In this document: piece by piece, positions 49,518-58,737 of the stretch
How positions within the stretch are numbered: the first letter of the stretch is position 1
How the letters are laid out: each line of letters begins with the position of its first letter
Position numbers and translations under genes: made by a program
Notes under the pieces: generated by a model
Database searches by the model: none
Told to the model about the DNA's origin: nothing
Seen by the model: only the letters and a program-made list of their open reading frames with translations
NCBI RefSeq assembly: GCF_019402665.1
Contig: NZ_VSST01000082.1
Coordinates: 1-59,929, forward strand
Direction of reading: 5' to 3'
Length of the DNA stretch: 59,929 nucleotides
DNA from: Bradyrhizobium canariense
GTDB taxonomy: Bacteria > Pseudomonadota > Alphaproteobacteria > Rhizobiales > Xanthobacteraceae

Positions 49518-50072
49518 CTAACGCGTGCGTCCTGACCGCTTGAGATCGGCGACCTTGAACCTGTTGCCGGCCTGCAGGCTGCTGCAAAACCAGTGGGCTC
49601 TGTTTCGAAACTCGCCCAGGAACACCTTCGTCTCGACGCAATCCACGTAGGATTTATGGGTGATGGTGTCTCGGCACGTTGGCGAGAAAGGTCCATAGTT
49701 CACGTTACCGCCCGACTCGCTGCATCCAATCCAGGGCTCGTTGCCGTGCCGGAAGCTTGATGCACAGCCGCCGTTGCAGCTGCTGGCGACTTTCTCCAGG
49801 CTGGCAATCCTCCCCATCACAGAACCCGGCGCATAGGAAGGCGTGCGCGCGGTTGGCGTTCGAGCTGTTGATACAGTCCGACGCGGCGCAATTGTGTTTA
49901 CTCCCCGCTCCGACAGATGCGGCCTTGCCACCTGTTTCGGCGCGTCGACCGTGACGGGGGGAATCGTGGCGGCGGAGCCGGTTGGGATTTGCGACGCTGC
50001 CGGCGCGCACAGCAAGACGGTCGACAAGGCAGCGACGGCTGAAGGCACGACAAGGCTTGATGAGAATCTCAT
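49518..50072 (-). CDS. Hypothetical secreted protein (184 aa)
   Basis: A 184-residue protein. The signal peptide MRFSSSLVVPSAVAALSTVL ends near APAASQ. The mature part starts with a Thr/Pro/Ala-rich linker. A Cys-rich globular domain then begins near residue 90 with ASSCNGGCASSFRHGNEPWIGC, continues with CRDTITHKSYVDCVETKVFLGEF and has CSSLQAG near the end, six or seven Cys that should form disulfides. I do not recognise the family. The ATG at 50072 is favoured by GGAAGG at 8-nt spacing; an ATG two codons earlier also exists. Confidence 0.65.
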   Translation of the reverse strand: MRFSSSLVVPSAVAALSTVLLCAPAASQIPTGSAATIPPVTVDAPKQVARPHLSERGVNTIAPRRTVSTARTPTARTPSYAPGSVMGRIASLEKVASSCNGGCASSFRHGNEPWIGCSESGGNVNYGPFSPTCRDTITHKSYVDCVETKVFLGEFRNRAHWFCSSLQAGNRFKVADLKRSGRTR

Positions 50073-50195
50073 GACCATGTCCTTCCAAAGCCGGGACGGA
50101 CATTCCGCCCGGCAAGTGCACGGTAACATACATTTGGAGGCGGGCAACCGAGGGTTGATAGAATAACTGGCGATGACTCGCTGCGCCGAGCTCAG

Positions 50196-50265
50196 CTCTC
50201 GTGCCCCGGTCGCAGCGCAGCGTCACGTCCACGGGGCGCTGCTGCGCGTCCGGGACACGACAGAG
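50196..50265. repeat. Partial CTCTCGTGCCCGG element
   Basis: It starts CTCTCGTGCCCCGGTCGCAG and ends GTCCGGGACACGACAGAG, the same ends as the 48309-48453 element, with the middle shortened to about 40 bp. It lies 14 nt before the rpmG terminator hairpin. Confidence 0.75.
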
Positions 50266-50269
50266 GGGC

Positions 50270-50299
50270 CAAAATAAAACGGGGCCCGAAAGGGCCCCG
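50270..50299 (-). terminator. Intrinsic terminator of rpmG
   Basis: CGGGGCCC (50280-50287), loop GAAA, GGGCCCCG (50292-50299). On the minus strand the stem is followed by TTTTATTTT. Confidence 0.9.
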
Positions 50300-50328
50300 C
50301 AAAAGTCTTCTACGTTCCGCGATCTTGC

Positions 50329-50496
50329 TTACTTGATCTTGGCTTCGCGGAATTCGACGTGCTTGCGCGCGACGGGATCGTACTTCTTCTTGACCAGCTT
50401 GTCGGTCATGGTGCGCGAATTCTTCTTGGCGACGTAGTAGAAGCCGGTGTCGGCCGAGGACACGAGCTTGACCTTGATGGTGACCGCTTTGGCCAT
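50329..50496 (-). CDS. rpmG: 50S ribosomal protein L33
   Basis: Translation of the minus strand gives 55 residues, MAKAVTIKVKLVSSADTGFY then YVAKKNSRTMTDKLVKKKYD and PVARKHVEFREAKIK, the full-length alphaproteobacterial L33. It lacks the Cys pairs of the zinc-binding L33 form, so it is the zinc-independent type. It is a single gene with its own terminator. Confidence 0.97.
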   Translation of the reverse strand: MAKAVTIKVKLVSSADTGFYYVAKKNSRTMTDKLVKKKYDPVARKHVEFREAKIK

Positions 50497-50620
50497 GTTC
50501 AGTACCTCAGGAATGAAGGGAATCTGGAGCCGGCCAAATGGCCCGCGTTGGCCGGCAACCTAGCCAGAAACCGCCTGATGTCAAGATTTTAGGGCTCGAA
50601 AAGCACTCAAATCGGGCCAA

Positions 50621-51946
50621 TCAGGCCTCGAAGAACCGGTTTTTCGGCCGCGGCAGGCCCAGATTCTCTCTCAAAGTGGGCCCTTCGTACTCTTTCCGGA
50701 AAATCCCGCGGCGCTGGAGCTCCGGGACCACCTTGTCGACGAAATCGTCGAGGCCGGCGGGCAGGAACGGAAAAATGATGTTGAAGCCGTCCGAGCCGCG
50801 CCCGACCAGCCATTCCTCCATCTGGTCGGCGATGGTTTTGGCCGTGCCGACGAAGGATAGCCCGCCATAGCCGCCGACGCGTTGGGCGAGCTGGCGCACC
50901 GTGAGCTTGTCGCGCGCGGCGAGATCGACCATTCGCTGGCGGCCGCTCTTGCTGGCGTTGGTCTCGGGAATTTCGGGAAGCGGTCCATCCGGATCGAAGC
51001 CGGAGGCATCCGTGCCGAGGACGACCGAGAGCGAGGCGATGGCGCTGTCGTAATGCACGCGGCTGTCGAGCAGCGCGCGCTTCTCCCTGGCCTCGTCGAC
51101 GCTGTCGCCGACCACGACGAAGGCGCCGGGCAGGATCTTGAGGTGTTCGGGATCGCGGCCGACCTTCTCCATGCGGCCCTTGATGTCGGCATAGAGTTTC
51201 TGGCTGTCGGCAAGACTGCCGCCGCCGGTGAAGACGGCTTCAGCGGTCTCAGCGGCGAGCTGCCTGCCATCCTCGGAGGCGCCGGCCTGCACGATCACCG
51301 GCCAGCCCTGGACGGGGCGGGCGATGTTGAGGGGACCGCGCACTTTCAGATATTTGCCGTGATGGTCGAGCACATGCATCTTGGCGGGATCGACGAACAC
51401 GCCGCTGTCGACATCGCGGACGAAGGCGTCGTCGGCAAAGGAATCCCACAGGCCGGTGACGACGTCGTAGAACTCGCGGGCGCGCTTGTAGCGCTCGGCG
51501 TGCTCCATGTGGTCGTCGAGGCCGAAATTCAGCGCCGCATCCGGGTTCGAGGTGGTGACGATGTTCCAGCCCGCACGCCCGCCGCTGAGATGGTCGAGCG
51601 AGGCGAAGCGCCGCGCGACGTGATAGGGCTCGTCGAACGTGGTCGAGCCCGTCGCGATCAGGCCGATCCGCTCGGTGACGGCGGAGAGCGCCGACAACAG
51701 CGTGAACGGTTCGAACGAGGTGACCGTGTGGCTGCGCTTCAGCGCATTGACCGGCATGTTCAGCACGGCGAGGTGATCGGCCATGAAGAAGGCGTCGAAC
51801 TTGCCGGCCTCGAGCTTCTGGATCAGCGTCTTGATGTGGCCGAAGTTGAAATTGGCGTCCGGCCAGGCCCCGGGATAGCGCCAGGCGCCGGTGTGGATGC
51901 TGATCGGGCGCATGAACGCGCCAAGCTTGAGTTGCCGTTGTGCCAT
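50621..51946 (-). CDS. FMN-dependent monooxygenase of the NtaA/SnaA/DszA (LLM) family
   Basis: A 441-residue flavin-dependent TIM-barrel monooxygenase. Group signatures are LGAFMRPISIHTGAWRYPGA near the N-terminus, DAFFMADHLAVLN, FEPFTLLSALSAVTERIGLIATGSTTFDEPYHVAR, and GRAGWNIVTTSNPDAALNFG with the Trp-Asn-Ile-Val motif of NtaA-type enzymes. Its reduced FMN must come from a separate reductase, which is not adjacent. Members of the family oxidise nitrilotriacetate, EDTA, dibenzothiophene sulfone or alkanesulfonates; the substrate here is unknown. Confidence 0.92.
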   Translation of the reverse strand: MAQRQLKLGAFMRPISIHTGAWRYPGAWPDANFNFGHIKTLIQKLEAGKFDAFFMADHLAVLNMPVNALKRSHTVTSFEPFTLLSALSAVTERIGLIATGSTTFDEPYHVARRFASLDHLSGGRAGWNIVTTSNPDAALNFGLDDHMEHAERYKRAREFYDVVTGLWDSFADDAFVRDVDSGVFVDPAKMHVLDHHGKYLKVRGPLNIARPVQGWPVIVQAGASEDGRQLAAETAEAVFTGGGSLADSQKLYADIKGRMEKVGRDPEHLKILPGAFVVVGDSVDEAREKRALLDSRVHYDSAIASLSVVLGTDASGFDPDGPLPEIPETNASKSGRQRMVDLAARDKLTVRQLAQRVGGYGGLSFVGTAKTIADQMEEWLVGRGSDGFNIIFPFLPAGLDDFVDKVVPELQRRGIFRKEYEGPTLRENLGLPRPKNRFFEA

Positions 51947-52060
51947 CGCCCGGTGTCCGTTCTTGGTGTCGTTCCGGAAGACATAGGCATGCCCAGGAAC
52001 TCCGCCATCGGGGGAGGCGGGAAGATTATTTTGTTTTTCGATGCGCGCTCAGCACATTCG

Positions 52061-52165
52061 CGTCATTCCGGGGCGCCGCGTAGCGGCGAACCCGGAATCC
52101 ATCGAGCAGCAAGGACGGTGTTGAATGGATTCCGGGTTCGCCGCTACGCGCGTCCCGGAATGACG
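52061..52165. repeat. 105-bp inverted repeat, CGTCATTCCGGG family
   Basis: The left arm (52061-52102, CGTCATTCCGGGGCGCCGCG, then TAGCGGCGAACCCGGAATCC) and the right arm (52125-52165) are near-perfect reverse complements over about 41 nt. A 22-nt loop separates them. It is a typical dispersed hairpin element between two leftward genes. Confidence 0.85.
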
Positions 52166-52193
52166 GAGGAGAGACGTGGGCCCGCGCGGCCAG

Positions 52194-52943
52194 TCAGCTC
52201 AAAATATCCTTCTGCATCTTGCCGCCGTAGAAATGGAAGAACGGCACCGGCGCATCATGGCGGAGCGGGCCGGCGGCAAGGCGCGCGTCGAGCTCGTTGA
52301 GCACATTGCGCGTCATCGGATGCAGATCGGCGAGCGGCTTTGAGCCGAGCTCGACCCAGACCAATTCGACAAGCTCGGCATCGGCATGGATCACGCCGTC
52401 GACGCGATGGGCGATCGCGGAGGCGTCCGCCGTGAAGAAGCGCGTGTCGAACCGCTTGACGCGGCCGGGCGGGGTGATCGCGCGCGCGATCAGGAACAGG
52501 CTGGAGGGATCGGGCAGCAGGCCCGCATCCGCGAACGGCTTCCAGGGGCCTTCCAGTTTCGCTTTGCCTTCGGCCTTGCGCCCGAGGCAGAGGCCGGTCT
52601 CCTCGCAGGCCTCGCGGATCGCGGCAATCGCCAGCGACTTCGCGCGCGAGGCCGGAGTCTTCGGACTGCCCTTGGCGAGATTGGCTTCCAGCTCGGCGGT
52701 TACAGGCGCCGCGCACGGCACGCGAAAATCGTCCTTGTCGACGCGGCCGCCGGGGAAGACGAATTTTCCGGGCATGAACACCACCTTGTCGTGGCGCTTG
52801 CCGACAAGGACTTTTGGAATGGCTCCGCTGCGGTCGACCAGGATCAGTGTCGCCGCATCCCGCGGGCGGAAATAGGGATGATGGTCGGCTTCCTTGCCCT
52901 CGTGGATCTTCGCCTTGTCGGTTGCCTGCGACGTATCCGTCAT
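52194..52943 (-). CDS. NUDIX hydrolase
   Basis: A 249-residue hydrolase of nucleoside-diphosphate-linked substrates. The Nudix box is split: GGRVDKDDF comes about 40 residues before AIREACEETGL, an insertion characteristic of the NUDT8/NUDT19-like, CoA-pyrophosphatase-like subgroup. The catalytic REACEETG helix is intact, with the metal-binding Glu pair. An ORF extension of four codons to 52955 exists; GAGG sits before the ATG at 52943. The DUF983 gene lies upstream by 32 nt on the same strand, so they may be co-transcribed with rnr. Confidence 0.88.
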   Translation of the reverse strand: MTDTSQATDKAKIHEGKEADHHPYFRPRDAATLILVDRSGAIPKVLVGKRHDKVVFMPGKFVFPGGRVDKDDFRVPCAAPVTAELEANLAKGSPKTPASRAKSLAIAAIREACEETGLCLGRKAEGKAKLEGPWKPFADAGLLPDPSSLFLIARAITPPGRVKRFDTRFFTADASAIAHRVDGVIHADAELVELVWVELGSKPLADLHPMTRNVLNELDARLAAGPLRHDAPVPFFHFYGGKMQKDILS

Positions 52944-52975
52944 GTCCTCACCCAAACCACTTTTGCTTATTTTGC

Positions 52976-53410
52976 TTACACCGGCGGAATACCATCCGTC
53001 GGGTTCTCGTCAAACCCATGCATGCGCAGAGCCCATTGCAATCCGACCACGGCTCCCTTCACCGGCTGCAGCAGTGCCAGCGAGGCGACGAAGGTGAAGG
53101 GCAGATAGGCCGCGAAGCTGATCCAGACCGGCGTGGTGTAATTGGTCTCGATCCAGAGGATGCTGGGCACCACGATATGGCCGACGATGACAATGACGAG
53201 ATAGGCGGGCAGATCGTCGGCCCGATGCGGCGTGAAATCGAGGCCGCAGACCGCGCAATTATCCGCCGTCTTCAGGAAGGCGCGGAACAGCTTTCCCTCA
53301 CCGCAGCGCGGGCAGCGGCCGCGAAAGCCGCGCCTTATCGCAGCAAAGACGTCGCGCTTCTCGACGAGGCCGGTCTCGCGGGTCCAGATCTTCGGGGCTG
53401 TGCTCACCAT
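52976..53410 (-). CDS. DUF983 domain-containing membrane protein
   Basis: A 144-residue protein with a cytosolic zinc-ribbon part (GRCPRCGEGKLF, then CAVCGLDF) followed by two helices (LVIVIVGHIVVPSILWI and WISFAAYLPFTFVASLALLQPV). Full length for DUF983, an alphaproteobacterial family of unknown role, often placed next to rnr. The Cys4 site may bind zinc. Its start overlaps the rnr stop by 7 nt, indicating coupling. Confidence 0.9.
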   Translation of the reverse strand: MVSTAPKIWTRETGLVEKRDVFAAIRRGFRGRCPRCGEGKLFRAFLKTADNCAVCGLDFTPHRADDLPAYLVIVIVGHIVVPSILWIETNYTTPVWISFAAYLPFTFVASLALLQPVKGAVVGLQWALRMHGFDENPTDGIPPV

Positions 53411-55758
53411 GCCTTACCCTTCTGACCCTTGCCCTTGCTTTGTCCTTTGGCTTTTTTCCCCTTGCCGGGCTTCTTCGGCTTGTCCGGCTTGCGCTTCTTG
53501 TCGGGACTGCGCCCCGGATGCGCCTTGAACGAGGGGCGGCGTTGCGGACCGGAGGACCTGCGGTGCCGCGGCGCGGTCTCACCCGTCGATGACAGCAGCT
53601 CGAAGCGCAGGGCGCCTGCGATCGGAGCTGCTTCGATCAGGCGGACGTCGACGACGTCACCGAGCTGATGCATGGTGCCGCTGCGGGTGCCGACGAGGGC
53701 GTGGCGGCCCTCGTCATAGTTGAAATATTCCGTGCCGAGGGATCGGATCGGGATCAGGCCGTCGGCGCCGGTCTCGGCGAGCTTGACGAACAGGCCGGCG
53801 CGCGTGACGCCGGAGACGCGACCCTGGAAGCTCGAACCGATGCGGTCGGCGAGGTGATGGGCGATCAGGCGGTCGACGGTCTCGCGCTCCGCTTTCATCG
53901 CGCGCCGCTCGGTGACCGAGATGTGGGCTGCGACTTCGCTCAACGTTTCCGGCGTCTCGGTGTCGGGCAGCGCGCCTTCGCCGAGACCGAGCGCGCGAAC
54001 CAGCGCACGGTGCACGACGAGGTCGGCATAGCGGCGGATCGGCGAGGTGAAATGCGCATAACGGCGCAGGTTCAGGCCGAAATGACCGTAATTCTCCGAG
54101 GAGTATTCGGCCTGTGCCTGGGCGCGCAGCACGACCTCGCTGACCAGCGGAAAATGGTCGTGGCCTTCGAGCTGCGCCAGCACGCGGTTGAACAGAGCGG
54201 GGCGCAACGCGCCTGATTTCGCGAAGGGAACGTCCAGCGTCTCCAGGAATTCCGCGAGCGCGTGGACCTTTTCCAGGGTCGGCTCGTCATGCACGCGGTA
54301 GATCAGCGGCAGCGATTTCTTCTCGAGCATCTCGGCTGCCGCGACATTGGCGAGGATCATGAACTCCTCGATCAGCTTGTGCGCGTCGAGCCTGTCGGGC
54401 ACGACGACGCGGTCGACCGTGCCGTCGCTCTTCAACAGGATCTTGCGCTCGGGCAGATCGAGATTGAGCGGATCGCGCTCGTCTCGCGCGCGCTTGACGC
54501 AGGCATAGGCCGCATAAAGCGGCCGCAGGATCGGATCGAGCAGGGGGCCGGTGATGTCGTCCGGCCGGCCGTCGATCGCGGCCTGCGCCTGGGCGTAGCT
54601 CAGCTTGGCTGCGGAGCGCATCAGGATGCGGTGGAAGCTGTGCGAGCGTTTGCGCCCGTCGGCAGCGATGATCATCCGCACCGCGAGTGCGCCGCGCGGC
54701 TCGCCCGGGACCAGCGAGCAGAGATTGTTGGAGATGCGCTCGGGCAGCATCGGCACGACGCGGTCGGGGAAATAGACCGAGTTGCCGCGGTCGAGCGCGT
54801 CGCGGTCGAGTGCGGTGCCCGGTCGCACGTAGAAGCTCACATCGGCGATGGCGACATCGACGATGAAGCCGCCCTTGTTGTTGGGATCAGGATCCGGCTG
54901 CGCGTGCACCGCGTCGTCGTGATCCTTGGCATCCGGCGGATCGATGGTGACAAGCGGCACGTCGCGCCAGTCCTCGCGCCCCTTCAAATTGGCCGGCTCC
55001 GCTGCTTCGGCCTCGCGCTCCGCCGCGGGGCGGAATTGCAGCGGGATGTCGTGCGCGTAGATCGCGATCAGGCTGATCGCCTTCTCCGACTTGACCGAGC
55101 CGAGCTTCTCCTTGACGCGGCCTGACGCCAGCCCAAAGCCGCGCGAGCGGATGATATCGACGCTGACGAGATCGCCGTCCTGCGCGCCGTGCGTCTCGGT
55201 CGGCGCGATGTTCAGCTCGCGGTCGGCGGACTTCTTGTCGACCGGGATGATCCGTCCGCCGCCTTCGGGCAGGCTGCTGAAGACGCCGAGGATGCGGCTC
55301 TTGGTCTTGTCGAAGACCTTGATGATGTGGCCGCGATAGGCCGGGCCTTCGGTCTCGTCGGAGCGCTCGACCCGCAGCAGCGCGCGATCGCCGACGCCGG
55401 CCGCGGTGCCGGGCTTGGGCCGGCGCGGCATCGTGATGAGGATCTTTGGCGGTTCGCCGCTTTCGACTTCGTCCCATTCGGTGGGGGAGGCGACCAGCTC
55501 GCCGTCGGCGTCGCGGCCGGTGATGTCGGCGACCAGCGTCGGCGGCAGGCTGTCCGGCTCTGAAATCGTATGGCGCTTTTTCTTGACGAGCCCGTCGTCG
55601 GCGAGCTCGCGCAGCATGCGCTTGAGCTCGATGCGGTCGGCGTTCTTCAGGCCGAACTCGCGCGCAATTTCGCGGGTTCCGACCTTTCCGGGATTTGCCT
55701 TGATGAAGGCGACGATGGCTGCCCTGTCGGGAAAGCCACGGTCATTCTTGCGTTTCAC
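53404..55758 (-). CDS. rnr: Ribonuclease R
   Basis: A 784-residue 3'-5' exoribonuclease. It has an N-terminal helix-turn-helix region (VGTREIAREFGLKNADRIELK), cold-shock-like domains, and an RNB catalytic domain from about residue 255 with TIDPPDAKDHDDAVHA, the metal-binding Asp cluster. An S1 domain (VSGVTRAGLFVKLAETGADGLIPIRSLG) and a Lys/Arg/Gly/Pro-rich basic tail follow. It degrades structured RNAs, including rRNA fragments and mRNA. It lies 7 nt after topA on the same strand, and DUF983 follows with overlap. Confidence 0.95.
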   Translation of the reverse strand: MKRKNDRGFPDRAAIVAFIKANPGKVGTREIAREFGLKNADRIELKRMLRELADDGLVKKKRHTISEPDSLPPTLVADITGRDADGELVASPTEWDEVESGEPPKILITMPRRPKPGTAAGVGDRALLRVERSDETEGPAYRGHIIKVFDKTKSRILGVFSSLPEGGGRIIPVDKKSADRELNIAPTETHGAQDGDLVSVDIIRSRGFGLASGRVKEKLGSVKSEKAISLIAIYAHDIPLQFRPAAEREAEAAEPANLKGREDWRDVPLVTIDPPDAKDHDDAVHAQPDPDPNNKGGFIVDVAIADVSFYVRPGTALDRDALDRGNSVYFPDRVVPMLPERISNNLCSLVPGEPRGALAVRMIIAADGRKRSHSFHRILMRSAAKLSYAQAQAAIDGRPDDITGPLLDPILRPLYAAYACVKRARDERDPLNLDLPERKILLKSDGTVDRVVVPDRLDAHKLIEEFMILANVAAAEMLEKKSLPLIYRVHDEPTLEKVHALAEFLETLDVPFAKSGALRPALFNRVLAQLEGHDHFPLVSEVVLRAQAQAEYSSENYGHFGLNLRRYAHFTSPIRRYADLVVHRALVRALGLGEGALPDTETPETLSEVAAHISVTERRAMKAERETVDRLIAHHLADRIGSSFQGRVSGVTRAGLFVKLAETGADGLIPIRSLGTEYFNYDEGRHALVGTRSGTMHQLGDVVDVRLIEAAPIAGALRFELLSSTGETAPRHRRSSGPQRRPSFKAHPGRSPDKKRKPDKPKKPGKGKKAKGQSKGKGQKGKAW

Positions 55759-55765
55759 TTAACCT

Positions 55766-58510
55766 CTATTTGGTGCCGGCACTTTTCTTGGCCGGAGCTT
55801 TGGCGCCAGCTGCCTTGGTCGGCGACGTTTTGGCCGTCGACGACACGGCTGCGCGCGCCTTGCTGGTGGATTCGGATTTGGGTTTGGCCGCCTTCTTCGC
55901 GGCCGGCTTTTTGGTTTTTGGCGCGGCGTCATCGCCGTCGGCGGCCTTCGCCGCAGCCTTCTTGGCCTTGGCGGGCTTGGCCGCCTTCTTCGGCTTCTTG
56001 CCGCCGCCCTTGGCCGCGCGCTCGTCGATCAGCGCGATCGCCTGCGGCAGCGTGATGGCGTCTTTCTCGATGTCGCTCGGGATCGTCGCGTTGACGCCGC
56101 CCGCCGTGACATAGGCGCCGTAGCGGCCGCCCTTCACCGTGACGGTGCCGAGGCTGGGATGATCGCCGATCGCCTTGCCGGGATCGGCGCCGAAGCGGCG
56201 GCTCGGGCCCTTGGCGATCTTCTCCGCGATCAGCGTCACCGCCCGGTTGATGCCGATGTCGAACACTTCGTCGCCGGCCTCGAGGCTGGCATAGGTCTTC
56301 TCGTGCTTCACGAACGGCCCGAAGCGGCCGAGGCCCGCGGTGATCGGTTCGCCGGTTTCCGGGTGCTTGCCGATCTCGCGTGGCAGCGACAGCAGCTTGA
56401 GCGCAAGGTCGAGCTCGACATCTCCAGGGGAAGTCCCCTTCGGAATGCCCGCGCGCTTCGGCTTCTCGCCCTCCGCATAATCCTTCTGTTCGCCGAGCTG
56501 GATGTAGGGCCCGAACCGGCCGGCCTTGACCCAGACATCGCGACCCGTATCAGGGTCCTGGCCGAGCGAACGATCGGCGGTCGCCTCGCCGTCGGCGGCG
56601 AGCTGACGGGTGTAACGGCATTCCGGATAGTTCGAGCAGCCGACGAAGGCGCCGAACTTGCCGGCCTTCAGATTCAGCCGTCCGTTGCCGCAGCTCGGGC
56701 ATTGCCTGATGTCGCCGCCATCGGTGCGCGCCGGATAGATGTGCTGGCCCAGCATCTCGTCGAGCACGTCGAGCACCTGGGCTACGCGCAGATCCTTGAT
56801 CTCGTCGACCGCGCCGATGAAGCCGGTCCAGAAATCCTTCAGCACCTGCTGCCAGGAAATCTCGTTGTTGGAGACGCGGTCGAGCTGCTCTTCCAGATTG
56901 GCAGTGAAGTCGTATTCGACATAGCGGGCAAAGAAGCTTTCGAGGAAGGCGACCACGACGCGGCCCTTGTCCTCGCCGTGCAGGCGCTTCTTCTCGAGCT
57001 TGACGTAGCCGCGGTCCTTGAGGACCTGGAGGATCGAGGCATAGGTGGAGGGCCGGCCGATGCCGAGCTCTTCCATGCGCTTGACCAGCGAGGCCTCGGA
57101 GAAGCGCGGCGGCGGCTCGGTGAAGTGCTGGGTGACGGCGAGCGACTGCCGCTTCAGCGCGTCGTTGGGGCTCATCGCGGGCAGGCGGCGGGAGTCCTCG
57201 TCCTCCTCGTCGTCGCGGCCTTCCTGATAAAGTGCGAGGAAGCCGTCGAACTTGACGACCTGGCCGGTGGCGCGCAGGTCCAGCGTGCGGCCGCCAACCT
57301 TCGCGGTGATGTCGACCGTGGTGCGTTCCAGCTCGGCCGATTCCATCTGGCTCGCGATGGTGCGCTTCCAGATCAGTTCATAGAGTCTCGCCTGGTCGGA
57401 CTCGAGCTTGCGGCTCATGCTGTCGGGGCGGCGCGACATGTCGGTCGGCCGGATCGCTTCGTGGGCTTCCTGGGCGTTCTTGGCCTTGGCCTGGTACTGA
57501 CGCGGCGCGTCCGGCACATAGGCGTTGCCGTAATCCTCGCCGATCACCTTGCGGGCCTGGGTGATCGCGGACGGATCGATCTGCACGCCGTCGGTACGCA
57601 TATAAGTAATGAGTCCGGTGGTCTCGCCGCCGATGTCGATGCCTTCATAGAGCCGCTGCGCGATGCGCATGGTATGCGCCGGCGCAAACCCGTATTTGCG
57701 GCTGGCTTCCTGCTGCAGCGTCGAGGTGGTGAAGGGCGCCTGCGGATTGCGCCGGGCCGGCTTGGCATCGACCGTGGTCACGGCGTAGCTGGCGGCTTCC
57801 AGCGCCTTCTTGAAGTCTTCGGCTTCCGCGCCGGTGCCGATGTCGAGCCGCTGGATCTTCTTGCCGTCGGCGCCGACCAGACGTGCCTCGAAGGCGTCGC
57901 CGCGCGGCGTCAGCAGGGTCGCGATCAGCGACCAGTATTCGCGCGCAACGAACTTTTCGATCTCGAGCTCGCGGTCGCAGACCAGCCGCAGCGCCACCGA
58001 CTGCACGCGGCCCGCCGAGCGGGCGCCCGGCAGCTTGCGCCACAGCACGGGGGAGAGGGTGAAGCCGACCAGATAGTCCAGCGCGCGGCGCGCCATATAG
58101 GCGTCGACCAGCGCACCGTCGATCTGGCGCGGATGCTTCATGGCGTCCGTGACCGCCTGCTTGGTGATGGCGTTGAACACCACGCGCTCGATCTTGTGGT
58201 CCTTGAGCGCGCGCTTCTCTTTCAAGACCTCCAGCACGTGCCAGGAGATGGCCTCGCCCTCGCGATCAGGGTCGGTGGCGAGAATCAGGCGATCGGCGTT
58301 CTTGAGGGACTTGGCAATGTCGTTGAGCCGGCCGGCCGCCTTGGGATCGATCTCCCAGATCATCTTGAAATTGGCGTCGGGATCGACGGAGCCGTTCTTC
58401 GCCGGCAAGTCCCGGACATGGCCGAACGAGGCCAGAACCTCGTAGGACGAGCCCAAATACTTGTTGATCGTCTTGGCTTTCGCCGGCGACTCCACAATGA
58501 CGATATTCAT
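55766..58510 (-). CDS. topA: DNA topoisomerase I
   Basis: A 914-residue type IA enzyme relaxing negative supercoils. It has the TOPRIM domain (residues 1-125, with DPDREGE at 80-86), the active-site Tyr303 in ITYMRTDG, and one Cys4 zinc finger (CPSCGNGRLNLKAGKFGAFV, then CSNYPEC). Tandem C-terminal GRFGPYI/GRYGAYV-type repeats then lead to a long Lys/Ala-rich tail from about 830. The N-terminal extension of the ORF to 58609 is not conserved, so MNIVIVESPAKAKTI is the start. It heads the topA-rnr-DUF983-NUDIX run. Confidence 0.96.
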   Translation of the reverse strand: MNIVIVESPAKAKTINKYLGSSYEVLASFGHVRDLPAKNGSVDPDANFKMIWEIDPKAAGRLNDIAKSLKNADRLILATDPDREGEAISWHVLEVLKEKRALKDHKIERVVFNAITKQAVTDAMKHPRQIDGALVDAYMARRALDYLVGFTLSPVLWRKLPGARSAGRVQSVALRLVCDRELEIEKFVAREYWSLIATLLTPRGDAFEARLVGADGKKIQRLDIGTGAEAEDFKKALEAASYAVTTVDAKPARRNPQAPFTTSTLQQEASRKYGFAPAHTMRIAQRLYEGIDIGGETTGLITYMRTDGVQIDPSAITQARKVIGEDYGNAYVPDAPRQYQAKAKNAQEAHEAIRPTDMSRRPDSMSRKLESDQARLYELIWKRTIASQMESAELERTTVDITAKVGGRTLDLRATGQVVKFDGFLALYQEGRDDEEDEDSRRLPAMSPNDALKRQSLAVTQHFTEPPPRFSEASLVKRMEELGIGRPSTYASILQVLKDRGYVKLEKKRLHGEDKGRVVVAFLESFFARYVEYDFTANLEEQLDRVSNNEISWQQVLKDFWTGFIGAVDEIKDLRVAQVLDVLDEMLGQHIYPARTDGGDIRQCPSCGNGRLNLKAGKFGAFVGCSNYPECRYTRQLAADGEATADRSLGQDPDTGRDVWVKAGRFGPYIQLGEQKDYAEGEKPKRAGIPKGTSPGDVELDLALKLLSLPREIGKHPETGEPITAGLGRFGPFVKHEKTYASLEAGDEVFDIGINRAVTLIAEKIAKGPSRRFGADPGKAIGDHPSLGTVTVKGGRYGAYVTAGGVNATIPSDIEKDAITLPQAIALIDERAAKGGGKKPKKAAKPAKAKKAAAKAADGDDAAPKTKKPAAKKAAKPKSESTSKARAAVSSTAKTSPTKAAGAKAPAKKSAGTK

Positions 58511-58737
58511 GTAGTTCCAGTAACTTATGGGGAAATTTGGGGCCGAATTCGATGAGATTCGGGTCGGCCCTTTCGTCCCGAACATGGGTGGTGAGGCCCT
58601 CGCTGTCAAATCGAGGGGTGTTGAAAGCTATCCCGATGGGAAAAGTTTCATATCGAGAAAGTTGCAAAATACCACCTTTGAGTTGCGGCCGATGTCGGCG
58701 TAATGTTTCTAGGGGGCATGGATTCGGGTGGGGGCTG

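Noticed and set aside
56159..58555. 798-codon frame opposite topA
   Set aside because: Same shadow composition; topA on the other strand has all catalytic motifs.
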